A DNA stretch of 64,000 bases from Geodermatophilus poikilotrophus. Lineage in GTDB: Bacteria; Actinomycetota; Actinomycetes; Mycobacteriales; Geodermatophilaceae. How positions within the stretch are numbered: position 1 is the stretch's first letter; the number at the start of each line of letters is the position of its first letter. The notes under the pieces are model-generated. The model ran no database searches. It worked only from the letters and a program-made list of their open reading frames with translations, and had not been told where the DNA came from. The stretch lies in contig NZ_FOIE01000002.1 in assembly GCF_900111455.1 (NCBI RefSeq), positions 310,001 to 374,000 of the forward strand. Reading direction: 5' to 3'. A program made the position numbers and the translations under genes. Shown piece after piece: positions 20,412-29,102 of the stretch.

Positions 20412-22154
20412 TCAGCCGCCGGCGTACTCCCAGTGCCAGGGTTCCTCGCGGCCGTTGCCCGGGTCGGCCCAGCGCGGGTGGTGGAAGCCGAAGCGGCCGG
20501 CGTTGGCGAGCATCCAGGCGTACTGCGCCGTCCCGAACCGCTCGACGCCCCCGCACAGGTCGACCGCCAGCCCCCAGCCGTGGTCGCTGGTGCCCGGCAC
20601 CGCGGCGAGCTCCGGCTTCTCGCCGTACAGGCGGACCTGGTCGCCGTAGCTGCGGTAGGAGTCGGTGAGGCACAGCGGCGTCCCGAGGGCGCCGGCGAAG
20701 GCGCTGCTCATCGCCTGGTAGGCCGCCGCCGCGTCGCAGCGCAGCACGTGCCCGGGGACCCCCAGCGGGCACATCGCGCCGAGCGGGACCAGCCCGTTCG
20801 GGAACCCGCCCCACGCCCGCCCCCCGGACGTCCCGGGCGGGTACCGCAGGTCGCCGCACTCGACCGGCAGCGCTCCGCCGGAGGATCCGGTCGCGGGGAC
20901 GGCCGCGCGGAGCCCGAGGGTGGGCCGTCCGACGCCCAGCACCCGGTCGGCCGCCGGGCGGCCGACCACGACGGCACCGGCGCGGGCGTCGGCCGCCAGC
21001 ACGGTCCGCCGGTCGAGGGCGATGCCGACGTTGCCCGGACCGGATCGGCCGGCACCGAGGAAGACCAGGTCCCCCGGGAGGACGTCGGCCGGGTCGACCG
21101 GCGTGGTGCCCGCGTGGAGCCCCACCGGGTCGTCCGGGAGGTCGATCCCCGCCGAGGCGTAGACGGCGTGCACCAGGGATCCGCAGGACCACGCGTCCGG
21201 GCCCGCCGCCCCGGGGGCGTAGGGCAGCTCCAGGGTGTCCAGCGCGGCGCTGACCGCGGCGACCGCCTCGGCGGCCGGGACGACCAGCGGACCCGGCGCG
21301 TCCGGCAGCTGGGCCGCCCCGGCCTGCACCCCACTGCCGGACGCCGGCACCGGCGCCAGCCCGTCGGGCAGGCCGACCGCCGGGTCGCGCAGCGCCGCGG
21401 CCGGCGGCGGGTCGACGCCGGCCGCGGCCAGCTCGCCGAGGTACCCCTGCCAGTCGGCCGCCGCCTGCCGGCCGGCCGCGCGCTGCTCCTCCTGCTGCCG
21501 GCCCAGCTGCCGGTCGACGGCGGCGACGGCGACCTCCAGGTCCCGGCCCGCCGCGGCCGCGGCCGCCTCCAGCCCGGCGGTCTCGGTGGTGAGCTCCGCT
21601 GCCCGTGCACGGGCGGTCTCCCGTGTCGTCTCCGCCTCCGCCCGCCGCGCCGCGGCCTCCTGCCGTCGACGCTCCGCGGCGGCGACCACCGCGGCGGCGT
21701 GGCGCTCGGCCGCGTCGAGCAGCCCGCCCGCGGCGACGACGTCCCCGGGACCACCACCGGACAGCAGCACCGAGAGCGGCGTGACCTCGCCCGCGTCCCG
21801 GTAGACCGCCGAGGCGTGCCGGGCCACCTCGGCCCTGGCCCGGGCGAGCTCGGCGTCCGCCGCGACGATGTCGGCCTCCGCCCGGGCCGCGGCCGCCTCG
21901 GCGGCGGCGAGGGCCTCGCGGGCCGCGACGACCCGGGACTGCCGTTCCTGCAGGTCGGCCTGCACCTCCGCGGCGCGCCGCTGCAGCGCGTCGAGCTCGG
22001 GGCTGTCCAGGAGGCTGGCGGTCACGCCGGCCGGGTCGGCCGGGTCGGCTCCCGCGGGCGTCGCCGACGACAGCGCGGCGGCGAGCGCGACGACGCCCAC
22101 GGACAGGGACGCCACCGCGCGGCGGCCGGGGCGCCACCGGGAGAGCGAGTGCAC
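20412..22154 (-). CDS. Secreted M15 D,D-carboxypeptidase fused to a degenerate NlpC/P60 domain
   Basis: 580 residues in four parts. These are a signal peptide (to about residue 36), an Ala/Glu/Arg-rich coiled coil (about 50-240), an NlpC/P60-like domain (about 295-410), and a C-terminal VanY-type M15B carboxypeptidase. The M15 Zn site looks active: SYRSYGDQ, SDHGWGLAVD with His525 and Asp532, and EPWHWE with His574. In the NlpC/P60 part Cys324 remains (WSCGSLV) but the catalytic His is Asn375 (GNVGIALD) and the usual MIHA block is VLAA, so this domain is probably a binding module. It should trim terminal D-Ala from peptidoglycan. It starts at GTG 22154; no riboswitch is seen upstream. Confidence 0.87.
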   Translation of the reverse strand: MHSLSRWRPGRRAVASLSVGVVALAAALSSATPAGADPADPAGVTASLLDSPELDALQRRAAEVQADLQERQSRVVAAREALAAAEAAAARAEADIVAADAELARARAEVARHASAVYRDAGEVTPLSVLLSGGGPGDVVAAGGLLDAAERHAAAVVAAAERRRQEAAARRAEAETTRETARARAAELTTETAGLEAAAAAAGRDLEVAVAAVDRQLGRQQEEQRAAGRQAAADWQGYLGELAAAGVDPPPAAALRDPAVGLPDGLAPVPASGSGVQAGAAQLPDAPGPLVVPAAEAVAAVSAALDTLELPYAPGAAGPDAWSCGSLVHAVYASAGIDLPDDPVGLHAGTTPVDPADVLPGDLVFLGAGRSGPGNVGIALDRRTVLAADARAGAVVVGRPAADRVLGVGRPTLGLRAAVPATGSSGGALPVECGDLRYPPGTSGGRAWGGFPNGLVPLGAMCPLGVPGHVLRCDAAAAYQAMSSAFAGALGTPLCLTDSYRSYGDQVRLYGEKPELAAVPGTSDHGWGLAVDLCGGVERFGTAQYAWMLANAGRFGFHHPRWADPGNGREEPWHWEYAGG

Positions 22155-22308
22155 GGACCACCTCGGCGAGTCGGGACCGCAGCGGTCCTCGACGAGATGG
22201 TGTCGGGGGTCGGGCGGGCGCGCCAGGGGACGGCGCGCCGCTCCCCCCGGACGGGCCGGCGGAGCCCGTTCCCCGGCGCGCGTCCCCGGGACTGTCAGCG
22301 CCCCGACC

Positions 22309-22314
22309 TACCGT
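22309..22314 (+). promoter_or_regulatory. -10 hexamer of the DEDDh-GIY-YIG gene (leaderless)
   Basis: TACCGT, 6 nt before the GTG at 22321. Confidence 0.55.
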
Positions 22315-22320
22315 CCGACC

Positions 22321-24174
22321 GTGCGCCCCTCCCCTTCCCGGCCGGTGCCGCTCTCCCCCGCCCGCCTGGCCGGGACGGCCGCCCGGGCCGCGGCCGGGCT
22401 GCCGCGCTTCGAGCAGGCCACCATCGACGAGCTCGGCACCCCGCTGGCGGAGGTCACCTTCGTCGTCGTCGACCTGGAGACCACCGGGGGGTCCCCGAAG
22501 GACAGCGCGATCACCGAGATCGGCGCGGTCAAGGTGCGCGGCGGGGAGGTGCTCGGCGAGTTCCAGACCCTGGTCGACCCCGGCTGCGAGATCCCGCCCT
22601 ACATCAGCGTGCTGACCGGGATCACCTCGACGATGGTCGCCGCGGCTCCCCGCATCGGCGCGGTCCTGCCGCACTTCCTCGAGTTCGCCCGGGGCGCGGT
22701 GCTGGTCGCCCACAACGCGCCGTTCGACCTCGGCTTCCTCAAGGCCGCCTGCGCGGAGAACGGCATCCCCTGGCCCGCCACGGCCTCGGTCGACACCGCC
22801 GTCCTCGCCCGCCGGCTGCTCAGTCGCGACGAGGTGCCCAACTGCAAGCTGGCCACCCTCGCGCCCTTCTTCCGCACCAGCACCGAGCCCTGCCACCGCG
22901 CGCTGGCCGACGCCCGCGCCACCGTCGACGTCCTGCACGGCCTGTTCGAGCGGCTGGGGCCGTTGGGCATCACCAGCCTGGAGGAGCTGACCGGGCTCAC
23001 CCGGCAGGTCGACCCCGACCGGCTGCGCAAGCGGCACCTGGCCGACACCGTCCCGCACGGCCCGGGCGTCTACCTGTTCCGCGGCCCCCGCGACGAGCCG
23101 CTCTACGTCGGGACGTCGACCGACCTGCGCAGCCGGGTGCGCAGCTACTTCACCGCCGGTGAGCAGCGCAGCCGGATGACCGAGATGGTGGCGCTCTCCC
23201 AGCGGGTCGACGCGATCCCGTGCGCGCACGACCTCGAGGCCGCCGTCCGCGAGCTGCGGCTGATCGCCGAGCACAAACCGCGCTACAACCGGCGCTCCCG
23301 GTTCCCCGAACGGGCGCTGTGGGTGCGGCTGACCGAGGAGCCCTTCCCCCGGCTGTCGGTGGTGCGCCGGGTGCGCCCGGGCGCCGGGGTGTTCCTCGGG
23401 CCCTTCCCCGACCGGCGGGCGGCCGACGCCGCGGTGGCCGCCGTCCACGAGTCGCTGCCGCTGCGCCAGTGCACCGGCCGGCTGTCGGTGCGGGTGCTCG
23501 GCACCGCCTGCGCGCTGGCCGGGATGGGCCGCTGCGGCGCACCGTGCACCGGCGCCCAGTCGGTCGAGGAGTACGGCGAGATCGCCGCCGTCCTGCGGAC
23601 CGCGGTGGCCGCCGACCCGCACGCGCTGCTGGCGCCTCTGCTGGCGCGGGTGGAGCGGCTGGCCGCCGAGGAGCGCTACGAGGACGCCGCCGTCCTGCGC
23701 GACCGCGCCGCCACCCTCGTGCGCGCGGTCCGGCGACGGCAGCGGCTGGAGTCCCTGGCCGCGGTGCCCGAGCTGGTGCTGGCCCGCCCGGACGGCGACG
23801 GCGGCTGGCAGCTGTCCGTCGTCCGCCGGGGCCGGCTGGTGGCCGCCGGGTGCGCGGCCCGCGGCAGCTCGGTCCGGGCGACCCTCGAGGGGCTGCTGGC
23901 GACGGCGGAGACGCCGCTGGGCCCCGACGGCGAGCTGGCCGCCTCGGTCGACGAGACCGAGCTGGTGCTGCGCTGGATGGAGAAGCCCGGCACCCGGCTG
24001 GTGCAGGTCGACGGCACGCTGGCCTGCCCGGTACCCGGCACCGGCGGCTACACCGAGTTCCTGGACCGGGTCGAGGCCGGCCGCGCCGGACGCGACCCGT
24101 TCGCCGACGGCCGCTCGCTGGGCACCCGGGCACGCCCCGAGCGGGTCTCCCGCGGAGCCGCCATGAGCCGGTGA
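22321..24174 (+). CDS. DEDDh exonuclease fused to a UvrC/Cho-like GIY-YIG nuclease
   Basis: 617 residues, the Rv2191 architecture. The N-terminal DnaQ-type 3'-5' exonuclease shows VVVDLETTGG, AHNAPFDLGFL and HRALADARA (Exo I-III of DEDDh). From about residue 240 follows a GIY-YIG nuclease: GPGVYLFRGPRDEPLYVGTSTDLRSRV. A UVR-like segment ERLAAEERYEDAAVLRDRA lies near residue 450. It probably acts in DNA repair, incising and then trimming DNA independently of UvrABC; that role is inferred from the domains. The start GTG 22321 is fixed by TACCGT 6 nt upstream. The stop codon lies inside the first unit of a 45-bp tandem repeat. Confidence 0.9.
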   Translation: MRPSPSRPVPLSPARLAGTAARAAAGLPRFEQATIDELGTPLAEVTFVVVDLETTGGSPKDSAITEIGAVKVRGGEVLGEFQTLVDPGCEIPPYISVLTGITSTMVAAAPRIGAVLPHFLEFARGAVLVAHNAPFDLGFLKAACAENGIPWPATASVDTAVLARRLLSRDEVPNCKLATLAPFFRTSTEPCHRALADARATVDVLHGLFERLGPLGITSLEELTGLTRQVDPDRLRKRHLADTVPHGPGVYLFRGPRDEPLYVGTSTDLRSRVRSYFTAGEQRSRMTEMVALSQRVDAIPCAHDLEAAVRELRLIAEHKPRYNRRSRFPERALWVRLTEEPFPRLSVVRRVRPGAGVFLGPFPDRRAADAAVAAVHESLPLRQCTGRLSVRVLGTACALAGMGRCGAPCTGAQSVEEYGEIAAVLRTAVAADPHALLAPLLARVERLAAEERYEDAAVLRDRAATLVRAVRRRQRLESLAAVPELVLARPDGDGGWQLSVVRRGRLVAAGCAARGSSVRATLEGLLATAETPLGPDGELAASVDETELVLRWMEKPGTRLVQVDGTLACPVPGTGGYTEFLDRVEAGRAGRDPFADGRSLGTRARPERVSRGAAMSR

Positions 24175-24299
24175 CCTGCTGGAACGGCCCCGCTGCAGGG
24201 GCCCGCGCCGAGCCGGTGACCTGCTGGAACGGCCCCGCTGCAGGGGCCCGCGCCGAGCCGGTGACCTGCTGGAACGGCCCCGCTGCAGGGACCCGCCGC
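24165..24299 (+). repeat. 45-bp tandem repeat, three copies, overlapping a gene end
   Basis: Units start at 24165, 24210 and 24255. Each begins GAGCCGGTGACCTGCTGGAA and contains the left half of a type A element (GGCCCCGCTGCAGGGGCCC). The first unit includes the last codons and the TGA of the nuclease gene. The third unit diverges at its end and runs into a complete type A element. Confidence 0.85.
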
Positions 24300-24332
24300 G
24301 AGCGGAGCGAGTGGTGGGGGGCAGCGGGGTCC
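24276..24332 (+). repeat. Type A dispersed hairpin element joined to a promoter
   Basis: Outer stem GGCCCCGCTGC / GCAGCGGGGTCC with the core ACCCGCCGCGAGC...GTGGTGGGG. It ends 3 nt before the -10 hexamer of the Lrp-domain gene. Confidence 0.65.
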
Positions 24333-24335
24333 TTC

Positions 24336-24341
24336 TAGCAT
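24336..24341 (+). promoter_or_regulatory. -10 hexamer of the Lrp/AsnC-domain gene (leaderless)
   Basis: TAGCAT, 7 nt before the GTG at 24349. The -35 region is occupied by a type A hairpin element. Confidence 0.55.
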
Positions 24342-24348
24342 CCCCGGC

Positions 24349-24636
24349 GTGATCACCGCCATCGTCATGATCGACGCGGCCACCGACGCGATCCCCGAGG
24401 TGGCCGAGGCCGTCGCCGGCCTCGACGGCGTCAGCGAGGTCTACTCCACCGCCGGCGAGGTCGACCTCATCGCGATCGTGCGGGTGCGCGAGTTCGACCA
24501 GGTCGCCGAGGTGATCGCCGGTCGGATCAACAAGGTGCCCGGCGTCCTCGAGACCGAGACGCACATCGCCTTCCGCGCCTACTCCCGGCACGACCTGGAG
24601 GCGGCCTTCGCGATCGGCTTCGAGTCGGCCGACTGA
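24349..24636 (+). CDS. Stand-alone Lrp/AsnC ligand-binding (RAM) domain protein
   Basis: 95 residues, only the alpha-beta sandwich effector domain: ITAIVMIDAATDAIPEVAEAV, GVSEVYSTAGEVDLIAIVRV, INKVPGVLETETHIAF. There is no helix-turn-helix. Such single-domain proteins bind amino acids and may form oligomers with full-length Lrp proteins or act as metabolic sensors. It is usually found next to trpD and the cytochrome c oxidase genes in actinobacteria, as here. The start is set by TAGCAT 7 nt upstream. Confidence 0.87.
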   Translation: MITAIVMIDAATDAIPEVAEAVAGLDGVSEVYSTAGEVDLIAIVRVREFDQVAEVIAGRINKVPGVLETETHIAFRAYSRHDLEAAFAIGFESAD

Positions 24637-24640
24637 AAAG

Positions 24641-24705
24641 GGACCCCGCCCTCCTCACGCCTCGCTCCGCTCGGCGCGAGCCCCGGGACGGGGCCAGCGG
24701 GGCCC
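24641..24705. repeat. Degenerate type B-like element
   Basis: GGACCCCGCCC and GGGACGGGGCC flank a centre with CTCCGCTCGGCGCGAG. It lies in the convergent gap between the Lrp-domain gene and trpD, starting 4 nt after the stop codon. Confidence 0.4.
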
Positions 24706-24709
24706 TCCC

Positions 24710-25765
24710 TCAGCGCGCGGCGCCCTGCCGCAGCGCCCGGCTGACCATGGTCCACCGCTCCAGCAGCGCCGCCGCCCGGCCGTCGTCCACGGCCGCGGCC
24801 GCCCGCTCCATGCCCGTCGCCAGGGCGTCGTGGAGCCGCACGGACCGTTCGTCGAAGGCGGCCAGCGCGGCGGCCGCGTTGAGCAGCACCGCGTCGCGCA
24901 CCGGCCCGCGCTCGCCGTCGACCACCCGGCGGAACACGTCGGCGTTGAAGGCCGGGTCGCCGCCGCGCAGCGCGTCGACCCCCGCCACCGGGACGCCCAG
25001 CGCCCCCGGGTCCACCCGGTCGGGCACGACCTCGCCCTCGCGCACCAGCCACGCCGACGACGTCGTGGCGGTGGTCAGCTCGTCCAGGCCGTCGTCCCCG
25101 CGGAACACCACCGCCCGCGTGCCGCGCTCGGCGAGCACCTCGGCCACCACGGGGGCCATGCGCGGGTCGGCCACGCCGATGGCGGCCGCGGCCGGGCGCG
25201 CCGGGTTGGTCAACGGCCCCAGGAAGTTGAAGACCGTCGCGATGCCGAGCTCGCGCCGGGGCACCGCGGCGTGGCGCATGCCCGGGTGGAACACCGGCGC
25301 GAAGAAGAAGCCGATGCCGGCCTCCTCGACGCAGCGCGCGACCGCGGCGGCCGGCAGGTCGATGACCACGCCCAGCGCCTCGAGGACGTCCGCGGCACCG
25401 GAGGACGACGACGCCGCGCGGCCGCCGTGCTTGGCGACCGGCACGCCCGTGGCGGCGGTGACCACCGCGGCCATCGACGAGATGTTCACCGTGTGCGCGC
25501 CGTCGCCACCGGTGCCGACGATGTCGACCGAGGCCAGCGGCAGCTCGACCGGCGTCGCCTGCGCGAGCATCTCCGTGGCCAGCCCGCTGAGCTCCTGCGG
25601 GGCCACGCCCTTGGCCCGCAACGCGACGGCGAAGGCCGCGATCTGCGCGGGGGTGGCCTCACCGGCCATGACCTCGCGCATGGCCCACGCGGTGTCGGCG
25701 GCGGAGAGGTCCTCGCGCGCCAGCAGGCGGGTGAGCAGGGCCGGCCAGGTCGGTCGCGCGCTCAC
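24710..25765 (-). CDS. trpD: Anthranilate phosphoribosyltransferase
   Basis: It joins anthranilate and PRPP in tryptophan synthesis. The 351-residue enzyme shows [16 protein letters not shown] (PRPP loop), [23 protein letters not shown] (anthranilate and PRPP contacts), [16 protein letters not shown], and [10 protein letters not shown]. The remaining trp genes are not in the window, as in mycobacteria, where trpD is also separate and next to ctaE. The GTG start overlaps the stop of the receiver-like gene (GTGA), so translation is coupled. Confidence 0.94.
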   Translation of the reverse strand: MSARPTWPALLTRLLAREDLSAADTAWAMREVMAGEATPAQIAAFAVALRAKGVAPQELSGLATEMLAQATPVELPLASVDIVGTGGDGAHTVNISSMAAVVTAATGVPVAKHGGRAASSSSGAADVLEALGVVIDLPAAAVARCVEEAGIGFFFAPVFHPGMRHAAVPRRELGIATVFNFLGPLTNPARPAAAAIGVADPRMAPVVAEVLAERGTRAVVFRGDDGLDELTTATTSSAWLVREGEVVPDRVDPGALGVPVAGVDALRGGDPAFNADVFRRVVDGERGPVRDAVLLNAAAALAAFDERSVRLHDALATGMERAAAAVDDGRAAALLERWTMVSRALRQGAAR

Positions 25766-26178
25766 CGGGATACCGGGCGCCGCCCTGCGCGGTCGCGCAG
25801 CAGGTCGGCGACGACGGCCGGGGCGGTCAGCGGGTCGACCGGGAGGGGCAGGGTGGCGTCGGCCTGCGACCAGTGCGCCAGCCACCGGTCGGGCTGGCGG
25901 GCGATCAGCACGCACAGCGCCGGGCGGTCGGCCACCTCCACGGTGAGCTGACGGGCCAGCGCCAGGCCACCGGTGGGCTGCGCCTCGCCGTCGAGGATGC
26001 AGAGGTCCACGCCGCCGCCGTCCACGGTGTCGACGACGTCCTCCCCCGTGGCGCACTCCACCCAGGTCAGGGGGCCCACGTCGGCGGCCGGGCGGCGGCC
26101 CACCGCGGTGCGCACGGCGGCCCGCACGTCGGGCCGGGAGCTGTAGACCAGGACGGTGGCCGGGGCGGCGTCGCTCAC
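25762..26178 (-). CDS. Degenerate response-regulator receiver-like protein
   Basis: 138 residues with a receiver-like alternation: [85 protein letters not shown]. An Asp is present in CILDGEA at the phosphoacceptor strand. The N-terminal acidic pair is replaced by SSRPD, and the conserved Lys of the KP motif is replaced (LPVDPL). It lacks an output domain. It is therefore probably a pseudo-receiver. It is upstream of and coupled to trpD; a regulatory link is possible but unproven. Its GTG start is 7 nt after TACGCT. Confidence 0.65.
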   Translation of the reverse strand: MSDAAPATVLVYSSRPDVRAAVRTAVGRRPAADVGPLTWVECATGEDVVDTVDGGGVDLCILDGEAQPTGGLALARQLTVEVADRPALCVLIARQPDRWLAHWSQADATLPLPVDPLTAPAVVADLLRDRAGRRPVSR

Positions 26179-26185
26179 GGCGCCG

Positions 26186-26191
26186 AGCGTA
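26186..26191 (-). promoter_or_regulatory. -10 hexamer of the receiver-like gene and trpD (leaderless)
   Basis: TACGCT on the minus strand, 7 nt before the GTG at 26178. Confidence 0.55.
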
Positions 26192-26310
26192 GTGGCAGCG
26201 GACCCGCTGACCAGGCAGCACGGGACCGCGGTGTCGAGGAGGTCACGGCGTCGGCACGCCGTCCCACCCGCGGTCGTGGCCTCACCGGGAACGATGCCAT
26301 GATGGGCGTC

Positions 26311-26925
26311 GTGACAACGGCTCCCGTGGCGAGCGGCACCTTCGACACCTCCCGGGTGCACTCCCTGACCCGACCGAACCTGGTGAGCGTCGGCACGATC
26401 ATCTGGCTCTCCAGCGAGCTGATGTTCTTCGCCGGACTGTTCGCCATGTACTTCACGGCGCGCGCCCGGGCCCTCGAGGGGTGGCCACCGGAGCCGACCG
26501 AACTGAACCTGCCCTACGCGCTCGTCTTCACGATCATCCTGGTGGCCTCCTCGGTCACCTGCCAGCTCGGCGTGTTCGCGGCCGAGCAGGGCAACGTCTA
26601 CGGCCTGCGGCGCTGGTTCACGATCACCTTCGTGATGGGCCTGGTCTTCGTCCTGGCGCAGGCCAACGAGTACCGGGTGCTGGTGACCGAGCACGCCACG
26701 ACGATCTCCAGCTCGACCTACGGCTCGGTCTTCTACCTGACGACCGGCTTCCACGCCCTGCACGTGATCGGCGGGCTGGTGGCCTTCGTCTACCTGCTCA
26801 TCCGGTCCACCATGGGCCGCTTCACGCCGGCACAGGCGACCGCCGCGATCGTGGTCTCCTACTACTGGCACTTCGTCGACGTCGTGTGGGTCGGGCTCTT
26901 CGCCACGATCTACCTGATCCGCTAG
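26311..26925 (+). CDS. ctaE: Cytochrome c oxidase subunit III
   Basis: Core subunit of the aa3 oxidase. 204 residues with five membrane helices: [76 protein letters not shown], and [24 protein letters not shown]. The start GTG 26311 gives [19 protein letters not shown], which matches the mycobacterial N-terminus in length; ATGs at 26299 and 26302 are also in frame. A CATGAT hexamer 7 nt before the GTG fits a leaderless promoter weakly. It is the first gene of ctaE-qcrCAB. Confidence 0.94.
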   Translation: MTTAPVASGTFDTSRVHSLTRPNLVSVGTIIWLSSELMFFAGLFAMYFTARARALEGWPPEPTELNLPYALVFTIILVASSVTCQLGVFAAEQGNVYGLRRWFTITFVMGLVFVLAQANEYRVLVTEHATTISSSTYGSVFYLTTGFHALHVIGGLVAFVYLLIRSTMGRFTPAQATAAIVVSYYWHFVDVVWVGLFATIYLIR

Positions 26926-26932
26926 GGAAACG

Positions 26933-27820
26933 GTGTCCACTCCTGATCCGCAGTCCGACGCCCTGACCGGCGAGGACACGCCCCGGGGCCTCCGTCGCTG
27001 GTCCCGCCGTCCGACCGCCGGTTCCCCTGCCGCCGCGGCCCGCGTCCGGCGGCGCTCCAAGCAGCGCCGCCGCGTCGCCAACGTGGCCGGTTTGATGGCC
27101 GCGCTCGTGCTCACCGGCACGCTGTACTCCGCCCTCGCACCGTCCCAGGCGACCGCGCAGACCAACACGACGGAGTCCTCCGCCGAGGCCGCCGGCCGGG
27201 AGCTGTACGAGCGCAGCTGCATCACCTGCCACGGCGAGAACCTCGAGGGCGTGCCGACGCGCGGGCCCTCCCTGATCGGTGTCGGCGAGGCCGCCGTCTA
27301 CTTCCAGGTGCACACCGGCCGCATGCCGCTGGTCCGCCAGGAGGCCCAGGCGCCGGACAAGCCGGCGATCTTCTCCGACGAGGAGATCGACCAGCTGATG
27401 GCCTACGTGCAGGCCAACGGTGGCGGCCCGACCCTCCCGTCCGGTGACCTGCGCGACGGCGACCTGGCCGAGGGCGGGGAGCTGTTCCGGCTCAACTGCG
27501 CCTCGTGCCACAACTTCGTCGGTGAGGGCGGCGCCCTGTCCTCCGGCAAGCGGGCCCCGAGCCTCGACGACGCCAACGACCTCGAGATCTACACCGCGAT
27601 GCTGAGCGGGCCGGAGAACATGCCGGTCTTCGGGGACAACCAGCTCACCCCCGAGGAGAAGCGCTCCATCATCAACTACGTGCAGACGGTGAAGGGGCAG
27701 GCCGACCCCGGCGGTGCCGGTGTGGGCCGACTCGGTCCGGCTGCCGAGGGCCTCGTCATCTGGGTCGTCGGCGTCGCGGCGCTGATGTTCGGCATCTTCT
27801 GGATGGGCAGCAAGGCGTGA
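26933..27820 (+). CDS. qcrC: Diheme cytochrome c subunit of the bcc complex
   Basis: 295 residues. A basic N-terminus and one membrane helix (VANVAGLMAALVLTGTLYSAL) precede two c-type heme domains with CITCH (Cys96-His100) and CASCH (Cys189-His193). A C-terminal helix (GLVIWVVGVAALMFGIFWM) anchors the protein. In actinobacteria this tethered diheme cytochrome replaces soluble cytochrome c and hands electrons to CuA of CtaC within a bcc-aa3 supercomplex. GTG start 7 nt after ctaE. Confidence 0.95.
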   Translation: MSTPDPQSDALTGEDTPRGLRRWSRRPTAGSPAAAARVRRRSKQRRRVANVAGLMAALVLTGTLYSALAPSQATAQTNTTESSAEAAGRELYERSCITCHGENLEGVPTRGPSLIGVGEAAVYFQVHTGRMPLVRQEAQAPDKPAIFSDEEIDQLMAYVQANGGGPTLPSGDLRDGDLAEGGELFRLNCASCHNFVGEGGALSSGKRAPSLDDANDLEIYTAMLSGPENMPVFGDNQLTPEEKRSIINYVQTVKGQADPGGAGVGRLGPAAEGLVIWVVGVAALMFGIFWMGSKA

Positions 27821-27993
27821 GCACGCGCACCATCCCCACCACCGCACCGCGGGCGCTCACCCTCCGCTGGGGGAGCCTCCCGCTCGCGGGGGACGGCGAG
27901 GAGGGAGCACCGGCGCGCGAGCGCGCGAGCTCCCGCAGCACCACGGCAGCACTGGTCACGCTCCCGAGGAGCGCCAGCGAGGAGGAAGCGTGA
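27817..27993 (+). CDS. Possible 58-residue ORF bridging qcrC and qcrA
   Basis: It starts at a GTG overlapping the qcrC stop (GTGA) and ends at a TGA overlapping the qcrA GTG (GTGA). The product (MSTRTIPTTAPRALTLRWGS...ERASSRSTTAALVTLPRSAS) has no recognisable domain. A 14-bp direct repeat GCGTGAGCACGCGC occurs at 27815-27828 and again at 27988-28001, so the ORF may be the by-product of a 173-bp insertion or duplication at the qcrA start. Translation is possible but unsupported beyond coupling. Confidence 0.3.
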   Translation: MSTRTIPTTAPRALTLRWGSLPLAGDGEEGAPARERASSRSTTAALVTLPRSASEEEA

Positions 27994-29102
27994 GCACGCG
28001 CGAGAGCGCCCCCGGCTCCACCGGCGGCGCGGACGTCCCCGGCCCCCTGCACGGCGGTCCGGACGACGACTACACCCCCGAGCAGCTCGCGGCCTTGACC
28101 CGCGAGGAGCTCGACCTGCTGGGCGCCCGGTACGACAGCGTGCAGGTCCTGCACGTCGACCCGGGCCCCGAGCCGGGCTCCGCGGTGGAGAAGCAGGCCG
28201 TCCGCCAGGTCGCCCTGACCTTCGCCCTCGCCGGGCTGACCGCGTTCGCGGCCTTCGTGGTCTACGTCGGCTCCGGCTGGTTCCTCCCCGACTGGCAGTG
28301 GGACATCACCGACAGCGGCTGGAGCGCCCTGTTCACCCCGCTGATCGGGGCGCTCGGGGGCCTGGCCCTGACGCTGGTGGGCGTCGGGCTGGTGCTCTAC
28401 ACCAAGAAGCTGCTGCCGCACGAGACCGCGGTGCAGGACAAGCACGACGGCTCGCACTTCGACCGGGTCACCACCGGCGCCACCCTCGTCGGCGGCCTGC
28501 ACAACAGCGGCCTGGCCCGCCGGAAGCTGATCACCCGTTCCCTGGTGTTCATGGGCAGCGGGATCGGGCTGATGCTGGTCATGCCGCTGGGCGGTCTGAT
28601 CCGCAACCCCAACACCGGCGACCCGCTGGGCACCACCAGCTGGGCCGAGGGCGTCCGCCTCGTCCGCGACGACGGCAGCCCCATCCGCCCCGGCGACCAG
28701 GTCCCCGGCTCCCTGGAGACCGTCTTCCCGGCCGTCCCCGGTGGCAACCGGCAGGCCGACGCGGCGACGATGCTCATCCGGCTGCGCCCCGAGCAGCTGT
28801 CGGTCGAGCGCCCCCGCAACGGCCAGGAGGACTTCGGCTACGGCGACTACGTCGCCTACTCGAAGATCTGCACCCACGCCGGCTGCCCCGTCTCGCTGTA
28901 CGAGCAGGAGACCAGCCGCATCCTGTGCCCGTGCCACCAGTCGCAGTTCGACGTGACGCAGGGCGCCAAGGCGGTCTTCGGCCCGGCGACCCGCCCGCTG
29001 CCCCAGCTGCCGATCACTGTCGACGACGAGGGCTTCTTCGTGGCGCGTAGTGACTACATTGAAGCTGTTGGCCCCACCTACTGGAACCGGGAGCGCATCT
29101 GA
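27990..29102 (+). CDS. qcrA: Rieske [2Fe-2S] subunit of the bcc complex
   Basis: 370 residues. Three membrane helices ([58 protein letters not shown]) are typical of actinobacterial QcrA. The C-terminal Rieske domain has CTHAGCP (Cys294, His296) and CPCHQS (Cys313, His316). It carries electrons from menaquinol to QcrC. The GTG has AGGAGG 5 nt upstream. A 170-bp stretch separates it from qcrC. Its last base overlaps qcrB. Confidence 0.95.
   Translation: MSTRESAPGSTGGADVPGPLHGGPDDDYTPEQLAALTREELDLLGARYDSVQVLHVDPGPEPGSAVEKQAVRQVALTFALAGLTAFAAFVVYVGSGWFLPDWQWDITDSGWSALFTPLIGALGGLALTLVGVGLVLYTKKLLPHETAVQDKHDGSHFDRVTTGATLVGGLHNSGLARRKLITRSLVFMGSGIGLMLVMPLGGLIRNPNTGDPLGTTSWAEGVRLVRDDGSPIRPGDQVPGSLETVFPAVPGGNRQADAATMLIRLRPEQLSVERPRNGQEDFGYGDYVAYSKICTHAGCPVSLYEQETSRILCPCHQSQFDVTQGAKAVFGPATRPLPQLPITVDDEGFFVARSDYIEAVGPTYWNRERI

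Noticed and set aside
24165..24299. CRISPR array
   Set aside because: Direct tandem units without spacers, overlapping a coding end.
19969..24591. A very long open minus-strand frame
   Set aside because: It spans several unrelated well-supported genes and has Arg/Gly/Pro-rich low-information sequence; it is a GC-driven shadow. Only its last 345 bp (19969-20313) form a real gene.
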